Below are positions 22,961-35,183 of a DNA stretch of 64,000 nt, piece by piece; position 1 is the stretch's first letter; each line of letters opens with the position of its first letter. A program made the translations under genes and the position numbers. The notes below the pieces were generated by a model. That model worked only from the letters and a program-made list of their open reading frames with translations, did no database searches and was not told where the DNA came from. This DNA is from Paramecium octaurelia (Eukaryota > Ciliophora > Oligohymenophorea > Peniculida > Parameciidae), in contig CAJJDP010000074.1 in NCBI GenBank assembly GCA_905182995.1, forward strand, positions 62,001-126,000, read 5' to 3'.

Positions 22961-25900
22961 ATGTTCAATCGTTCTTCTTCTGATGTAAATATTTCATAAA
23001 TAATCAGATTAATCAATGAAATAAAGTAAAGCATATACAAGTAAATGGATAAAAATATATATATATAGAGTAATTTACTTAATGATGAGATGGGAAGAAG
23101 AATCACTTTATTTAGCCATCCTCTTTTCAGTAATGCAATTACTATAGTTATCTTATTTGGCCTTCGGCCCTAAGATAATGTATGTTTGGAACAATCAAAA
23201 TGCAGCAATGAATCTGAAAAGCATTTTTAGGTAAGAATATTAATAATAACTAGCTATTTCATAATAAGCTCTCACTTGATAGGACAGGAATTTCAGCTTT
23301 ACTTAACCATATTCTACCTCTTCTTCGGTTTGGTGCTTTTAGCAATAGTGTTATTTGTCGTCTTTGCATTCGCTTTAAAGGTACCTGTACTGCCCTTATT
23401 GCTACTAAAAGTCTTGTTGAAGCTCTTTTTAACCGTAGGATTTCTTCCAATTATGCTATTATTTTTTGGAGTACATATTATATTTTCTACATTTCTAGCT
23501 TCTCTCTTGTCAAGTGAACAGTGAAGGAGCGAATATTTGGTTTTATAATTCAGACATAGAATGTTGGGGAAATGAACACTACATCCACGGTATTTTTGCA
23601 ATAGTCGCCATCTTCATCTTTCAGATTCTGACAAGTTCTACCTGCTTAATTTACTTTGAGAGTAAGTGTGCTTATGGAAATGCTTATGCTCAGAGATCCG
23701 GAAGACCGTATTCTTATTACCACATCAATGTTTTCATAATCATAATGTCATACCAATTACTTGAATTACCCAGATTCAGTTCCTTATTCTTGACTATCTA
23801 CATTCTATCAAGCTTTTTTCTATTTTATTAAATCCATACAGAAAAGCCCTTCTACAATAAGGTAATTCAAAAATTATGGTCAATAATTACTGCTTTGAAT
23901 TTTTGGACTTCCATTATGCTATTATTTGCTCATCTTTTGGAGGGCCAATACTTTAGAGATGTCATTTGGGGATGGATAGGCGGTGTACCACTAATTACGT
24001 TGATTATAATAAATGAGCAAATTTTTGAAGTTGATCTATTGGGTTCAAATATCAACAGAGCAATATCAGGACAGTAGATAATTATTCTCTGCGAGTATTT
24101 GCTATCCTTGTTGGATAAGAATGATCAGCATTCATTATTAATGTTAGATGGGTTCATTGAAATACACAAACAAACCTGTTATAGGAATGATTGCGTATTG
24201 AAATCTAAAAAGATTCTGAATGAGAAGAATAAGCATTCTTCTCTTTAGGATATGGAAAGATACACTGTATTTATAGAATTAATTAGCCAAATGTACTATG
24301 ATGGCATTAAACAATTCCCATAGGATGTATTTTTAAGATTAAATTATTCATATTTTCTAATTGATAGATTAAAATTAAAATAGTAGGCCTTGACTGAATT
24401 GCAATAGGCAGAACAAAGTGGTCCAAGCTTTGATCATGAATTCATCATCTATCGGTATAAGCGAATACTGGAAGACGATTTGCAAGAACAGCAACAGGAG
24501 AATTTGAATCAAGTTGATTTAGTCACTGAGATAGCCTTTCAAAATCAGAGCAAGTAACTGATTCAACAAATAGAGAAGACATCACTTGTATATATAGATT
24601 TCTGGGCTCAATTACAGGAAGAAATCCCTGATATTGGGAGAATCAAGATTTTGGGATTTAAAATTCTGGACTCAGTAAACTTAGTTTAAGAATAATGGAA
24701 TAGATTAAGGAGATTGAATTAGAAGGCTTCAAAGTTGAATCGCTTGATGGGGAAATACTATTCCCAAGTATTAAATGATGAAGAAAATGGGATTAAATTG
24801 ATTCAATTAAGTAGAATGAATTAGAATGATAAGTTTAAGGCTATAGATTTGGAAGAGATCGCAAATGAGTGTCTAGCCACAATAACAATTTTGACTGATG
24901 TAGATAAAATTGGAACGATTAGCAATCTTAATAAGGCAGCATGCAGTTTGCTTGGCTATGCTAAAACTGATTTAGTGAACAGGAAATTAAATTTGATATA
25001 ACCAGATCTGTAATTATAAATACCTAATCAATAGTTTCTCGAAGTATCACGATCACTTTCTTGAGAATTTTCTAGACAAATATTAAGACAGCTATTCGAA
25101 TTAATAGGTTAAAGAAAAATCAATTTATGTTAAAAATAAGCAAGGGTACATAATCCCTTGTCAATTACTAATAAGAATGATATAAACCATTAATTCAGGT
25201 GTTTTTATGTGTGGGACAATCAGACAGGATATATACCATAAACCCTTGGGCATATTTTTATGCTAAACCAATGGAATAATAGAAAACATCAACTCTACTT
25301 GCATAAGAATGTTTGGATTGGAATTGAAATCGATCACAATCAAGCCTATCAATATATTGGATATCTTTCCAGATATATTAGAACGCAAAGAGGAATTGCT
25401 ATAGAAGGCAGGTGGGATTGTAAGTTATACATTTAGAACTCGATCATCCAGGAATGATGCATCTCATAATTCCTTATAAGATTTGGATATAGAGCATTCA
25501 GAAGTATTTGAGAACTCAAGTAAATAATAAATATTGTATTAATGCTTTTTACAAGAAATTAAATTTTAATGCATAGAGGATGAAATCATCTAAAATAAAT
25601 TACAAGGCTATATTATCAAATTTGAGAAGCTGAAATCACAAGAGAAAATCTAATTGCACACTCAAAATAAACCAACTTAAAATTAGTTTTAATTCAAATT
25701 CAATTGTCAATCCTTAACTTATGTGCTTGATTGCGCAAATGGAGTAGATTCTTAGGATGTCACAGTAAAGGTAGATTAAAGTATATTTTGGGAGGATCAA
25801 ACAAAAATATCGTAATAAATAACAAATGATCCTTAAGTGCAAGGCAGTGATAATTAAAAGAATTATGGAGAAGGAATCAAGATTGTCAGATTGATTGGAG

Positions 25901-28007
25901 ATCGCATAGTTGAAATAGAAGAATCAAAGTCTGAGGAATATGAAGATGATAATATGCAAAGTCTGATTGAATAGAATGAAAACCATGATCAAGATTAAAA
26001 GAATGAGAAAGAAACAGTGAATTTATATAGATCAAAAGGTCAATTAGATCATCTGTTATCTCAATCGAAACTACCTAGAACTGCAATCAATTTGATAGTA
26101 TTCACAAATATAATAAATACAGTTTTGTTGCTGATAGCCTTCTTGGAATATTTCTTAAACCTAGATTACTACTAAAATCTAATAGACTCCATACCTTTGG
26201 TCTCCTAAAACAATCAGAGATCAAGCACTTTAATGAGCATTTAATCAATCGTTTAGGATCTGAAAGTGCTGCATTATGACTAATACCCTTTGTTGAAAGA
26301 CCCTTAGGCTGGGTATCTGAATGTCGAAAAGTAATTTAGAGGGTGGTTTGATAAAGAATTATAATAGTTGATAATGTTATAGAAGGAATTGACTTTGGTA
26401 TCAGCTGAGATTAATGAAAATTATTTAGAGTTTGAAGATCAATACAATATGTAGAATATTAAAATGGCGTCTTTAGAAGGAGGAGCTTAAAATTACACTT
26501 TTAATGAGGCAGTCTAATCTGCAATAGCTAAGGCTTTGTAGATCAATAGTAGTTCTCTTGAAGAGATCAGCGATCAGAATAGTGATGTTTATTATATAGA
26601 GTACAATGTTTTCAATTCTTTAACTTAAAATTTAATTATTCCAGCTCAATTTTATAGATACAACATAATATCAAGAAGTGAAATCTTAGATACGTCAGCA
26701 ACAGCTCTTTTAACAGCAGCATGCATCGTTTTATTTATATTGTAACGTTTTTCAGATATGCTAGGATATGTTCTAATTTGCTGTTCATAATCAAGATCGA
26801 AGTAGTCAATTAAGCTGCTTTGTAACTATTTTTGGACTTAGATGAGAAGAAGATAAAATCCATTTATTGTAAATGCGAGAATTTCATCACAAGTCTTCAA
26901 GTAGGAGAAGAAGATGACGATGATGTAAGATGCAATCATTAAATTATATAGTTCTTCTCAGACAATGATGAAAATGAAGAGGAAAACGAAAATAAAGAAA
27001 AAGATGATGGTAATCACTTACTAAATGGAAGGAAAAAGAAGAAGAAGTTTAGAAACTCCAATTAATATTATAAGCATTTGATATTGGCTTTGCTTATTGT
27101 AGTTGCAATTATGAGTGCTTATTTCACTTTCTAATTTGTTTCAGTTTAGGTACATTCTACTTAATTATTTTTAAGTCTGAAACTTCCAGCATCATAGACT
27201 TAATACCAGTTTTTAATTAGACTTCTTTTGCTGAATGCTATTACAGATTCTCTGATAATGCCCTAAGAAAATCATTCGAAGTTGAATAATACACTTTTGT
27301 TGGCAACTCTTCAATGCATGTTCTGAACTAATTGATTTCTGAATTGTATAATTTAGATGCAGCCATTCATTAAATTCATTCTACCAATTCAGACATTCTG
27401 GATTCATCATACTTAGATGTAAATTCCAATTAAAATTATATAGGTGTTCAACGAAATTTTTATCTTAACTCCTTGTGTTTACATTGTTCAAATTGATCAA
27501 GAAATTGATTACGATACTTGTTAAAATTTTAATGACGGGGTTTTATAACAGGGTCTGTCTATTGGAATGGCAAAGTATTTTGAAAGTTTTAGACAACTTT
27601 TGAACTCTTATAGTTCCTTTAATTAATCGGATGATTACACTCTGACCTATTAGATTTCTGAAAATAAGAGATTGAATTACATGATGAATTTAGCTAATAC
27701 TGATTAGGCTCATAATATGAGATTGATGCAGCAAAGGTACATTAAGGCTGCTTACCAATACATAGATTAGGCATTAACTTAATCAGTGTAAAAAAATGCC
27801 AACAATAATAAGAGTTTGAAAGTTGCACTCTTTATTAGTTTCAATATATATCTCTTTTTTTTATACTTTTTTATTTGGATTCCCCTTATATTCCGTATCT
27901 TAGGTGACATGCTCAAAAATCGATTAACCCTAACAATAATACCATTACAAGTAATTCATCGAACTGCATCAATAAGACAATACATAAGGAAAATTATTAA
28001 TCATTGA
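22961..28007 (+). CDS. Large multi-pass membrane protein with PAS domains (TmcB/TmcC-like ciliate family), copy B
   Basis: Starts MFNRSSSDVNISQ. A 28-nt intron (GTAAATGG...ATATAG) leads into VIYLMMRWEEESLYLAILF, and a 23-nt intron follows SIF. Layout: about seven N-terminal TM helices (YLTIFYLFFGLVLLAIVL, LLKVLLKLFLTVGFL, IVAIFIFQILTS and others), a helical repeat region (FIELISQMYYDG, DVFLRLNYSYFLIDR) like TmcB/TmcC TPR repeats, then a PAS domain near 24.9 kb (LNKAACSLLGYAKTDLV). A second PAS-like region lies near 25.25 kb (FLCQTNGIIENINSTC), with a C-terminal TM block (INLIVFTNIINTVLLLIAFL, HLILALLIVVAIMSAYF). A strongly acidic then KKKKK basic linker lies near 26.95 kb. Substrate or signal unknown. 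Confidence 0.83.
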
Positions 28008-28053
28008 AAATTATTATTATATATTTAATTAACTATCAAAAATTAAAAAATAT

Positions 28054-28124
28054 GAAGACTACGCGAATTGAACGCGCGACCCCTGGACCTGGAATCCAAC
28101 GCTCTACCCCTGAGCTAAGCCTTC
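28054..28124 (-). tRNA. trnW: tRNA-Trp (anticodon CCA)
   Basis: The 71-nt cloverleaf reads on the minus strand. Acceptor GAAGGCT pairs with AGTCTTC (one G-U). The D arm is GCTC-AGGGGTA-GAGC. The anticodon stem TTGGA/TCCAG holds loop TTCCAGG, giving anticodon CCA (minus strand; TGG at + 28090-28092). The T arm is GCGCG-TTCAATT-CGCGT, containing the expected TTCAA. There is no intron and CCA is not encoded. It reads UGG only, consistent with UGA remaining a stop here. Confidence 0.95.
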
Positions 28125-28350
28125 AATGATAACAGATTATATGATAGTTTAATAATATACTCATTTGTTTTAGTGTTCTTCTGTAAGAATTTATACAATA
28201 TAATATTCCTTGATTTAAATAATTGAATCTGGTAACCATGATTTAATTTATAACATAGTTTATGCATTAAGAGTATAAAGAATCCTGACTTAATAATTAT
28301 TAGATCCCAATTTCATATCAATTATCAAACTTCGATATTAACAGGAATTC

Positions 28351-28549
28351 TCATTTAATTTATGAATCCATTTTCTGCGCTCCAATTCTTTAATTCTTTA
28401 ATTCATCCAATAATCCCCTTCTTATCAAAGAATTCACCCAGCAATTCTCACTTAAATGAAGGGTTGCCAATATCAAATATTTCTGATTGCAATAATACAT
28501 CCTTCAATAAATTCACAGCCAAATATATGCCCTGCTCCTACTCTAACAT
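28351..28549 (-). CDS. Possible small two-exon gene, 55 aa
   Basis: ATG at 28549 opens MLEQEQGIYLAVNLLKDVLL. A 31-nt GTGAG..AAG intron then joins NPSFK to RGLLDELKNQRIGAQ, ending at TGA 28351. Spliced length is exactly 56 codons. Without splicing, the same frame shows TGA interruptions, so a decayed gene is the alternative. The open frame also extends upstream of this ATG. No family recognised; weak support. Confidence 0.35.
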
Positions 28550-29326
28550 TATATTAAATAGTTTTTATGGGAATAAGCAACAATCAAATATATGATATCA
28601 AAAAACTGCAGAAAAGAATATTTTTAAAGACCTAAATGCAATATACAAAAATGAATAAATTGTTAGTTACTCATATATTAGGAAAATAAATCCATATAAT
28701 TTGAATAAATGGATAATAAGCATAATCATCATAATATTATATTCACTTAAAATATTCCATTATGAAAAATCCATCTAATATATATAATCTGGTAAATGTC
28801 TCTTAATAAATTAAGTCTGGCTCAAGATGATCTTATTCATACAATGCATTAAAGTGTTAAGACAATTCCACTTATAAGTTGAAGATTTATTGCTAAGTAA
28901 AAAATCAATTCTCCGTTGTAATATCACTTGAGACCATAACACGATATTTAAAAAGGAGCAATTAATAATCTATCATTCAACATTTCTAAAATTGAAATAA
29001 AAATTATAATTTTCCCATTTATAGATAGGCTCGTTCAGCAATGTGGTATGAGTAGTCATTGATGATTAATTTAAATTTATTCAGAATTGCATTATTGGAA
29101 CTTGAGATTATATCAATTAAATGATAAAAACATGTTTTATAAAATAGAAATCAATTAATTGATTTGTTACATAAAATAAAATACAAATTAAAATATGCTT
29201 TAATAATTATGAGTTTACGCATTATTTTAATTTTATTTAAAAATTTCGTCATTAAATTATATATGATGATATATTTAGAATAAACAATGACGATATTACG
29301 TATTATTTTATGAAATATCATAATAC
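28550..29326. other. Intergenic, AT-rich
   Basis: About 780 bp with no supported gene, apart from a possible 5' extension of the small frame to its left. No repeats or RNA gene seen. Confidence 0.45.
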
Positions 29327-30508
29327 TCAATACTTGTAATCAGCCACGAATAATGACTCATTTGATGCTCCTCCTTGTCCTCCTTGGTATTTACCTAAAA
29401 ATAGTAAAATGAATCTGCTACCTAATTAGGCTTCACTATTGGCCTTGGCTCTAGTTAAGAATGCTTGTTAGGCAGCTTCCCAATTCTCTTATTTTCCAGC
29501 CCAAGTCTTAACAGCTGTGTTTTGAAGAGCTCTTCCATAAGAAAATGTTAACGCCCATGGTTTTCTAACAGTTGTCAATTAATTCATGGCATTCAAGTTC
29601 AAAGATGCTTCTTCTTCTGATTATCCACCAGAAAGGAACTATTTATAGATTATAGATTCATACTGTAACTCCAACGAGTGCCCCTGGAACAGTTCTGCTT
29701 AAGGCTAGAGCTGTTCTATATCCAATTTCTTAGGGAGTGACCTTGCTTCTATCAGAGTTTGTTGATCCCGGAGTGACCATATTTGGTTTAAGAAGACATC
29801 CTTCTAAGAAAACATTGTTTTCATTCAGAGCTTTGAAGACAGCAGCCAAAACCTTTTCAGTGACCTTTTGGCACACATCAATAGAATGATCACCATCAGC
29901 AAGGATTTCTGGTTCTACAATTGGAACAAGTCCATTTTCTTAGCATATGGCAGCATATCTAGCTAATCCCCATGCATTTTCCTTGATGGCTTATTAGGAT
30001 GGTAATCCATTGCCAATTTTCAAAACAGCTCTCCATTTGGCAAATCTGCAGCCAAGTTTGTAGTGTTCAGCTGCCATGTTAGCCAATGTATCCAAACCAA
30101 GAGTGGCTGATTCATCTTGAGTTCCTGGAATTACTCCCAAACCCTTATCCACTTTGATACCGGCGATTATTCCTTTTTCGTTCAATAACTCAACAAAGTT
30201 CTTGCCTTCCTTTGTGGCATGTTTGACCTAAAAATGTATCTATTTTTATATTACTGTCTCTGAGAAAAGAATGACTCCACTAATATAGTTTTCAATTCCT
30301 GGAGATGTGAATAACAATTCTCTGTAGGCTCTTCTGTGCTCTTCATTGTTCTCCACATTGATTGTAACAAACTTCTTTCCAATAGTTCCTTGGGACTAAG
30401 AATTAAATCAGAATATACTTCATCAGCTGCCAAAATTCCCTTTCCTGGAGTACAGATCTTTTATGCTGTTTCTGCCAATTCCTTTCTGAAGTCTGCTTTT
30501 TATTACAT
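29327..30508 (-). CDS. Fructose-bisphosphate aldolase, class I
   Basis: 357 aa after four introns (23, 27, 31 and 27 nt), close to the usual ~360. Motifs: [30 protein letters not shown] (one intron splits this block), [29 protein letters not shown], and [13 protein letters not shown] with the Schiff-base lysine. FLSGGQSEEEA is the FBP phosphate-binding block. It ends in a C-terminal Tyr (FVADYKY), required for FBP activity in this class. Reaction: cleavage of fructose-1,6-bisphosphate to DHAP and glyceraldehyde-3-phosphate in glycolysis, cytosolic. Stop 64 bp before the next gene's... i.e. the start at 30508 lies 63 bp from the upstream neighbour's stop. Confidence 0.97.
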
Positions 30509-30571
30509 ATGAAGATATTTACAAAGAATTAATTTATTAAAATTTTATGTTCATTAATACGTTATCAATAT

Positions 30572-31709
30572 TCAAAATTTAGGCTTCTAGAATCTACTTA
30601 ATTAAAATGATTTATATTTTTGAACTCCGGTGTTGAACATCTCTTCAAGAATCTCTCCCATTACTATGCAAAATTTAAATCCATCTATCATATATAATAT
30701 TGTTAATACGTCCAGAACATGCACTCAAAATTATTGTATTCTTGGATCTGGGATCGAAATCTATTGTGAAATTATGATCTCTTGTGCTTGTATAAATACA
30801 TGTCTCCACTCGAGACACTGCAGCATCTTTCAATTCTGGCATATACTTAACCAAGAACTATCTAATCTAATTCACTGTTCCTTGCTCACTCTTTGTTTGA
30901 TCATATAAATCAGGATGTTCTAATGAAGGACCAAAATGATGCAATCCAATTTTTACTTCCCCATTCACTCTTGGAAACCCATACACTTCTTATGAGTTAT
31001 TCTCACTCATGAATACTGGCAACCTATCAAAGTTCTTATTATCAGTCTTAAAGAAAACAACTTATTATTTGTAAATGGCAACATCCAATTAATATGAATT
31101 TTAAAGTCTCTTTATTCCCATTCCGAGTGATAAGATTAGCTTTTTAGACCTAAATACTCCTAAATCTGTGTAAACATGAATCTCATCATCCTTATATATG
31201 TGATTGATATAACGACAGTTATTAATAACCTTTCCTCCTTTTTAAATACCCTAATTTATAAAGATAGATATGACTAATTCTGGCCTTACAAAACCTGCTG
31301 ATTTATCAAAGTAAAATTATTACTCTTAAGATGTCTTTATTGGAAATCTAGATTCCACTTCTTGATGTTTTAATTATTGAAGGTTTGGATTATTAAATTA
31401 TGTGTAATCTCTAAATTGACTATCAGTAGGGTGTCCGAATAATATTCCCCCTGAGTTCACATAAATTTACTCACTCGTGGAGTCTTATAATTTCTACCAC
31501 AATTCAAGCGATCTTCTAGCAATATCGACATATTCTCCAGAATAACCCATTTCCCTCACAATTCTAGTTTCACCATTGTGAGACCCTTTTGTATGAGGGG
31601 AAACATATTGCTCAATACCAAGTACCTTCATTTTGCCAGAAAAGTGGGAGAAACAATTACTACCATGAGAACCTAATCCTACAATAATTAGGTCAAATAA
31701 TGTATCCAT
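30572..31709 (-). CDS. FAD-dependent amino acid oxidase, monomeric sarcosine oxidase / PIPOX-like
   Basis: 370 aa after one 25-nt intron near the C-terminus. The N-terminal Rossmann motif is FDLIIVGLGSHGSN, followed by KGSHNGETRIVREMGY, which matches the sarcosine oxidase signature (SHGxTRIIR). The C-terminus has SACSGHGFKFCIVMGE, the conserved FAD/substrate site of the family. Expected reaction: oxidation of N-methyl or cyclic amino acids (sarcosine, pipecolate) with H2O2 release. Substrate is not certain. The C-terminus ends QKPKF, so no classical SKL peroxisome signal. Start MDTLFDL. Confidence 0.9.
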
Positions 31710-32354
31710 TTTATATTATATTTCAATTATAATACGAACATTGTGTAAAATCATATAAATCCATATAATTAATATCATTGAAAATCCTTATCTTAAATAA
31801 TTTGAATCGTTCTCTTTCTTACGTGCATTCTACAATACCAATGGCTAATTTTTCTGTACAGTAATATCTTGCTTAATATTAACAGTAATTTAGAGAAACT
31901 TATAACCAACTCTATTAAATATTGATTTAATTTATATGTGAGAAGAATAATTACTAATTGTACTCTGGCTTATTTATTGATAATTAAATTAAACATATAT
32001 TTATTGATATGAGAATAGGATCATAATATTACAGCAATTTTCAATGAACTCATTATAATTATAATATCCTAATCATAACTTTATTTAATTTCTTCAACCC
32101 TGAAACCTTTATATTTGGAATCAAGATTTTTTATTGTAATTAATAACATAATAGCTGATTAATTTCTTGATCAATATATTAATTTTGAGAATTAGCACCA
32201 ATTCACTATTTATAGTCCTTTAAGATCTGTAGAATTGTATTGAATTGATGCAAAAATTTCAATTGTAGAGTAGAAATATTAGAATAAAGAATTACATTTT
32301 AATGAAGTTATAGATTTATTATAATTTCAATAAAAGAAAAAAATTGTAAAATTC
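31710..32354. other. Intergenic, AT-rich
   Basis: 645 bp between two minus-strand genes; nothing supported. It holds the promoter of the oxidase gene. Confidence 0.5.
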
Positions 32355-33696
32355 TCATAGTCTTTCAGTCATTTCAATAGATCGTAATTGAGGAGTCATC
32401 GTCAAATTTGGAGTAACCATGTCTCCATACAAACGGCTGGCTTTATTTTCAAATATTAGGGAATCATTCTTCTTTGACTTTGCAACTTTAATCAAAGTAA
32501 CTTCATCGAGTTCAGATCTACAAGCTGGGCAAATTCTATTTTTCTCTAACCAATTGTCGATACATTACACATGAAAGATATGAGTACAATAGGTTAGTCT
32601 TACATAATCAGATTCCTTAATTTTATCCAGACAAATTAAACACTCATCTGAAGATGCCAGTCCTGGATATTATGTAATCAAATTTTTATAGACTTATTTA
32701 GGTAGATATCTTTATATATCTGTTTTTGGATAAATGGTCATTATAGGAAGTACCTAGTGATCTTCTTTCCTTCTTCTTAATAAGTAGTAATAGCAAACAA
32801 TACAACAACAAAAAGTGATAGATACTCCAACTGTTGTTATTACAATTATCAGTATAATCCTCGTATCTTGATCATTTGATTATTGAGAATTTTCACAATC
32901 TGTTTCAAAGTAAAAAATATAATAAGAAAATTGTTGAGGATTCTACTTTTCTGTATTTATTTTCGACAAACATTACTAGACATCATTAATCTTTATTTCT
33001 TTTTTTTCAACCAAATCTTACTATAATAAATACCAGTCTTCTGCATAACAAGTTTGTCGATATTTACCCACTTGGGTAAATTTGATATTAAGAGAACAAG
33101 ACTATTGATTGCATTCTTTAATATTATAATAGTAAAATGTATTCTGACGGAATAGAGATTACAGAGTGATATCTAGAGCAACGATACTGCAATCGGCTCC
33201 AAAATATCCTTCCAAACAGTCGCACATTCCATTTTTACAAATTCCGCTGTTTTAACATTACCTAAATTAGTGATTGTATTTAATACGAGGCACATTCTAA
33301 AATATTCACTGTGCTTATTGTAATTGAAAAATTGGAAATTTATTTTGAATAGGTTCCCAAGACCTATGGAGACTCATTAAATTATTTCATAGATAATAGC
33401 TACTCTTAATACTTTTCCAAATTCAAACCAGAAACTAGCTGTATAACTTAAGTATTCCTTTTCAAATCAAAAGAATTAATATCGTATATACAATTCTCTT
33501 TTAATAAGGTGATTTCTGAATCACAGATCAAAAGTTAAGTAGAATCAAAAATTTCTTATTCAAATTTGACTATTATTTTGGAGTTTGGTTCTGAGGTTGC
33601 TTAGAGTGTTTTTAAAATATGAATCCCTGTATCTAAATTCAAAAAGGTTTAGGTTTATCCCAGACATTCAAGGAAGAGATGCAATAAAATAAACAT
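32355..33696 (-). CDS. Type I membrane protein with EGF-like domain and cytosolic RING-H2 finger
   Basis: 438 aa after one 25-nt intron. N-terminal signal peptide MFILLHLFLECLG. The extracellular part ends in an EGF-like module, QCQNSGICKNGMCDCLEGYFGADC, split by the intron. A TM helix follows (ILIIVITTVGVSITFCCCIVCYYYLL), then RRRK, a cytosolic stop-transfer. The C-terminal RING-H2 has CLICLDKI, CTHIFHVQC and CPAC, with all eight ligands present. This order resembles PA/EGF-TM-RING E3 ligases such as GRAIL/RNF types. Predicted role: membrane-anchored ubiquitin ligase. Confidence 0.9.
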
Positions 33697-34278
33697 AAAT
33701 CAATTTTAATGAATAATTAAGTTGAAATCACGAGCAAGAATAAATGAATTAATTTTATTTATTTTAATAAAATATATTGATGCCATTCATAACTTGTTTA
33801 TTCTATATTATAAAGAAAGTTGAGAAAGTTTCTGCAGTAATTTATCTACTCTTCTCTTTTTTTAAACTAATTTTTTTGGCAAAAATCCAATATTTTATAT
33901 CTATTCTATGCGAAGATATAATAGCATTTTCTATTACATTTAGATACATCCATTAACAATCTATTGATTTCTCAATTAACTGTTAAATCTCTATCAAATT
34001 TTCAATAAGTAAGGCCATGATCATGTTGGTAATCTGAAATATGGATATTCTTGAAAATTATTTGAATTGTTATTTTCGATACGTTAAATTTAATGAGTTC
34101 AAATATATTTACTCGATGTATCTTTGAGCTACAAATATTTATACATTTCATATTCTATCCAATAGATTTCAGCGTTAAAATTTTGATGACCATATCAAAC
34201 AATTTTAAATATGATCTATTTTACTATAGAAATGCAATATCCTCTCCCTTTAATTAAAGATTAATTTAAATAAAGAAA
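33697..34278. other. Divergent intergenic region
   Basis: 582 bp, AT-rich, promoters of both flanking genes; no feature recognised. Confidence 0.5.
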
Positions 34279-34722
34279 ATGGGCTGCCAAATTAACAAAC
34301 CACATGCTTATTTTGATGGTCATCTTTCTTAAACCTTATAAAGACCCTAGGCAAAGGCAGAATTCATTGAAGTAAAAGTAAGCGATCCAGGAGCACCCAT
34401 AAACTCATTTTTGGTGGAATGTGATGACTATTATATTGATGATCCTATACTAAGCAGTTTTGATTAGAACAAAACCAAAAATGATTCTTCAAATTTTGAA
34501 GATAATAAGAAGACTCAAAGTTCAAATAATTTACTCATCAAACCTCTCAAAGGTATTTTAAAAACCCCAACCAAACCGTCTCGTTCTTCTTCGAGATATT
34601 TTAATGAGGAAGCTAAATTTGTGAAGTTTCAACATAACCATAATAACTTATCGTAACCAAAGCTGAAAGTTGTCGGAAAAAATAGAAAAACCAGAAAAAT
34701 CAGAACTGCTACTCTAATCTGA
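34279..34722 (+). CDS. N-myristoylated small protein with possible PP1-docking motifs
   Basis: 147 aa, intronless. It starts MGCQINKP, with Gly2 and Cys3 suited to dual acylation. The middle is acidic (ECDDYYIDDP). Residues 91-95 read KGILK, the SILK-type PP1-binding element known from inhibitor-2. Residues 113-117 read KFVKF, compatible with an RVxF-type docking site. Between them lies KTPTKPSRSSSR, with likely phosphosites. The C-terminus is basic (KNRKTRKIR). The two motifs in this order suggest a membrane-tethered PP1 regulator. That is inference from short motifs; no domain is recognisable. Confidence 0.7.
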
Positions 34723-35183
34723 AATATCTGTTTTTATATGTTATTATATATAATAATCTAATAAAAATGCATTTTTTTCTATCTAAGGATCGACCTCTAA
34801 TTTTCGCTTAATTCATTTCAAAATATTAGAACTGTCATTAAATTTCCAAATGAACAGTTACATGTAAGCGTCATCAAATAACCTGTCAAAATAGCACGTA
34901 ATCTATAATTATTCATTCAATTATTTTTAACTAAAAGTTATATATCGTCATATTAATTTATGATTGTCATTAAAATTATAATTATTTACATATTCATTTA
35001 TAGTAAATTATATAATTAGTCATTTATTAAATATTAACAAATAGCAATTTACAACAAATAAATTTGGAAAACTGTCAAAAAGTATTAATTTAATATCGGA
35101 ATCGCAGCCATTTATACAATATGAGTCGGTCTGAAAATAGATATAAAAGAATTATAATAATTTTAAAAAGTTATATATAAGTG
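34723..35183. other. Convergent intergenic region
   Basis: 461 bp of AT-rich DNA between two stop codons; nothing seen. Confidence 0.5.

Noticed and set aside
28038-28140. Possible suppressor tRNA (TAA/TAG or TGA reading)
   Set aside because: The loop TTCCAGG gives anticodon CCA, an ordinary tRNA-Trp.
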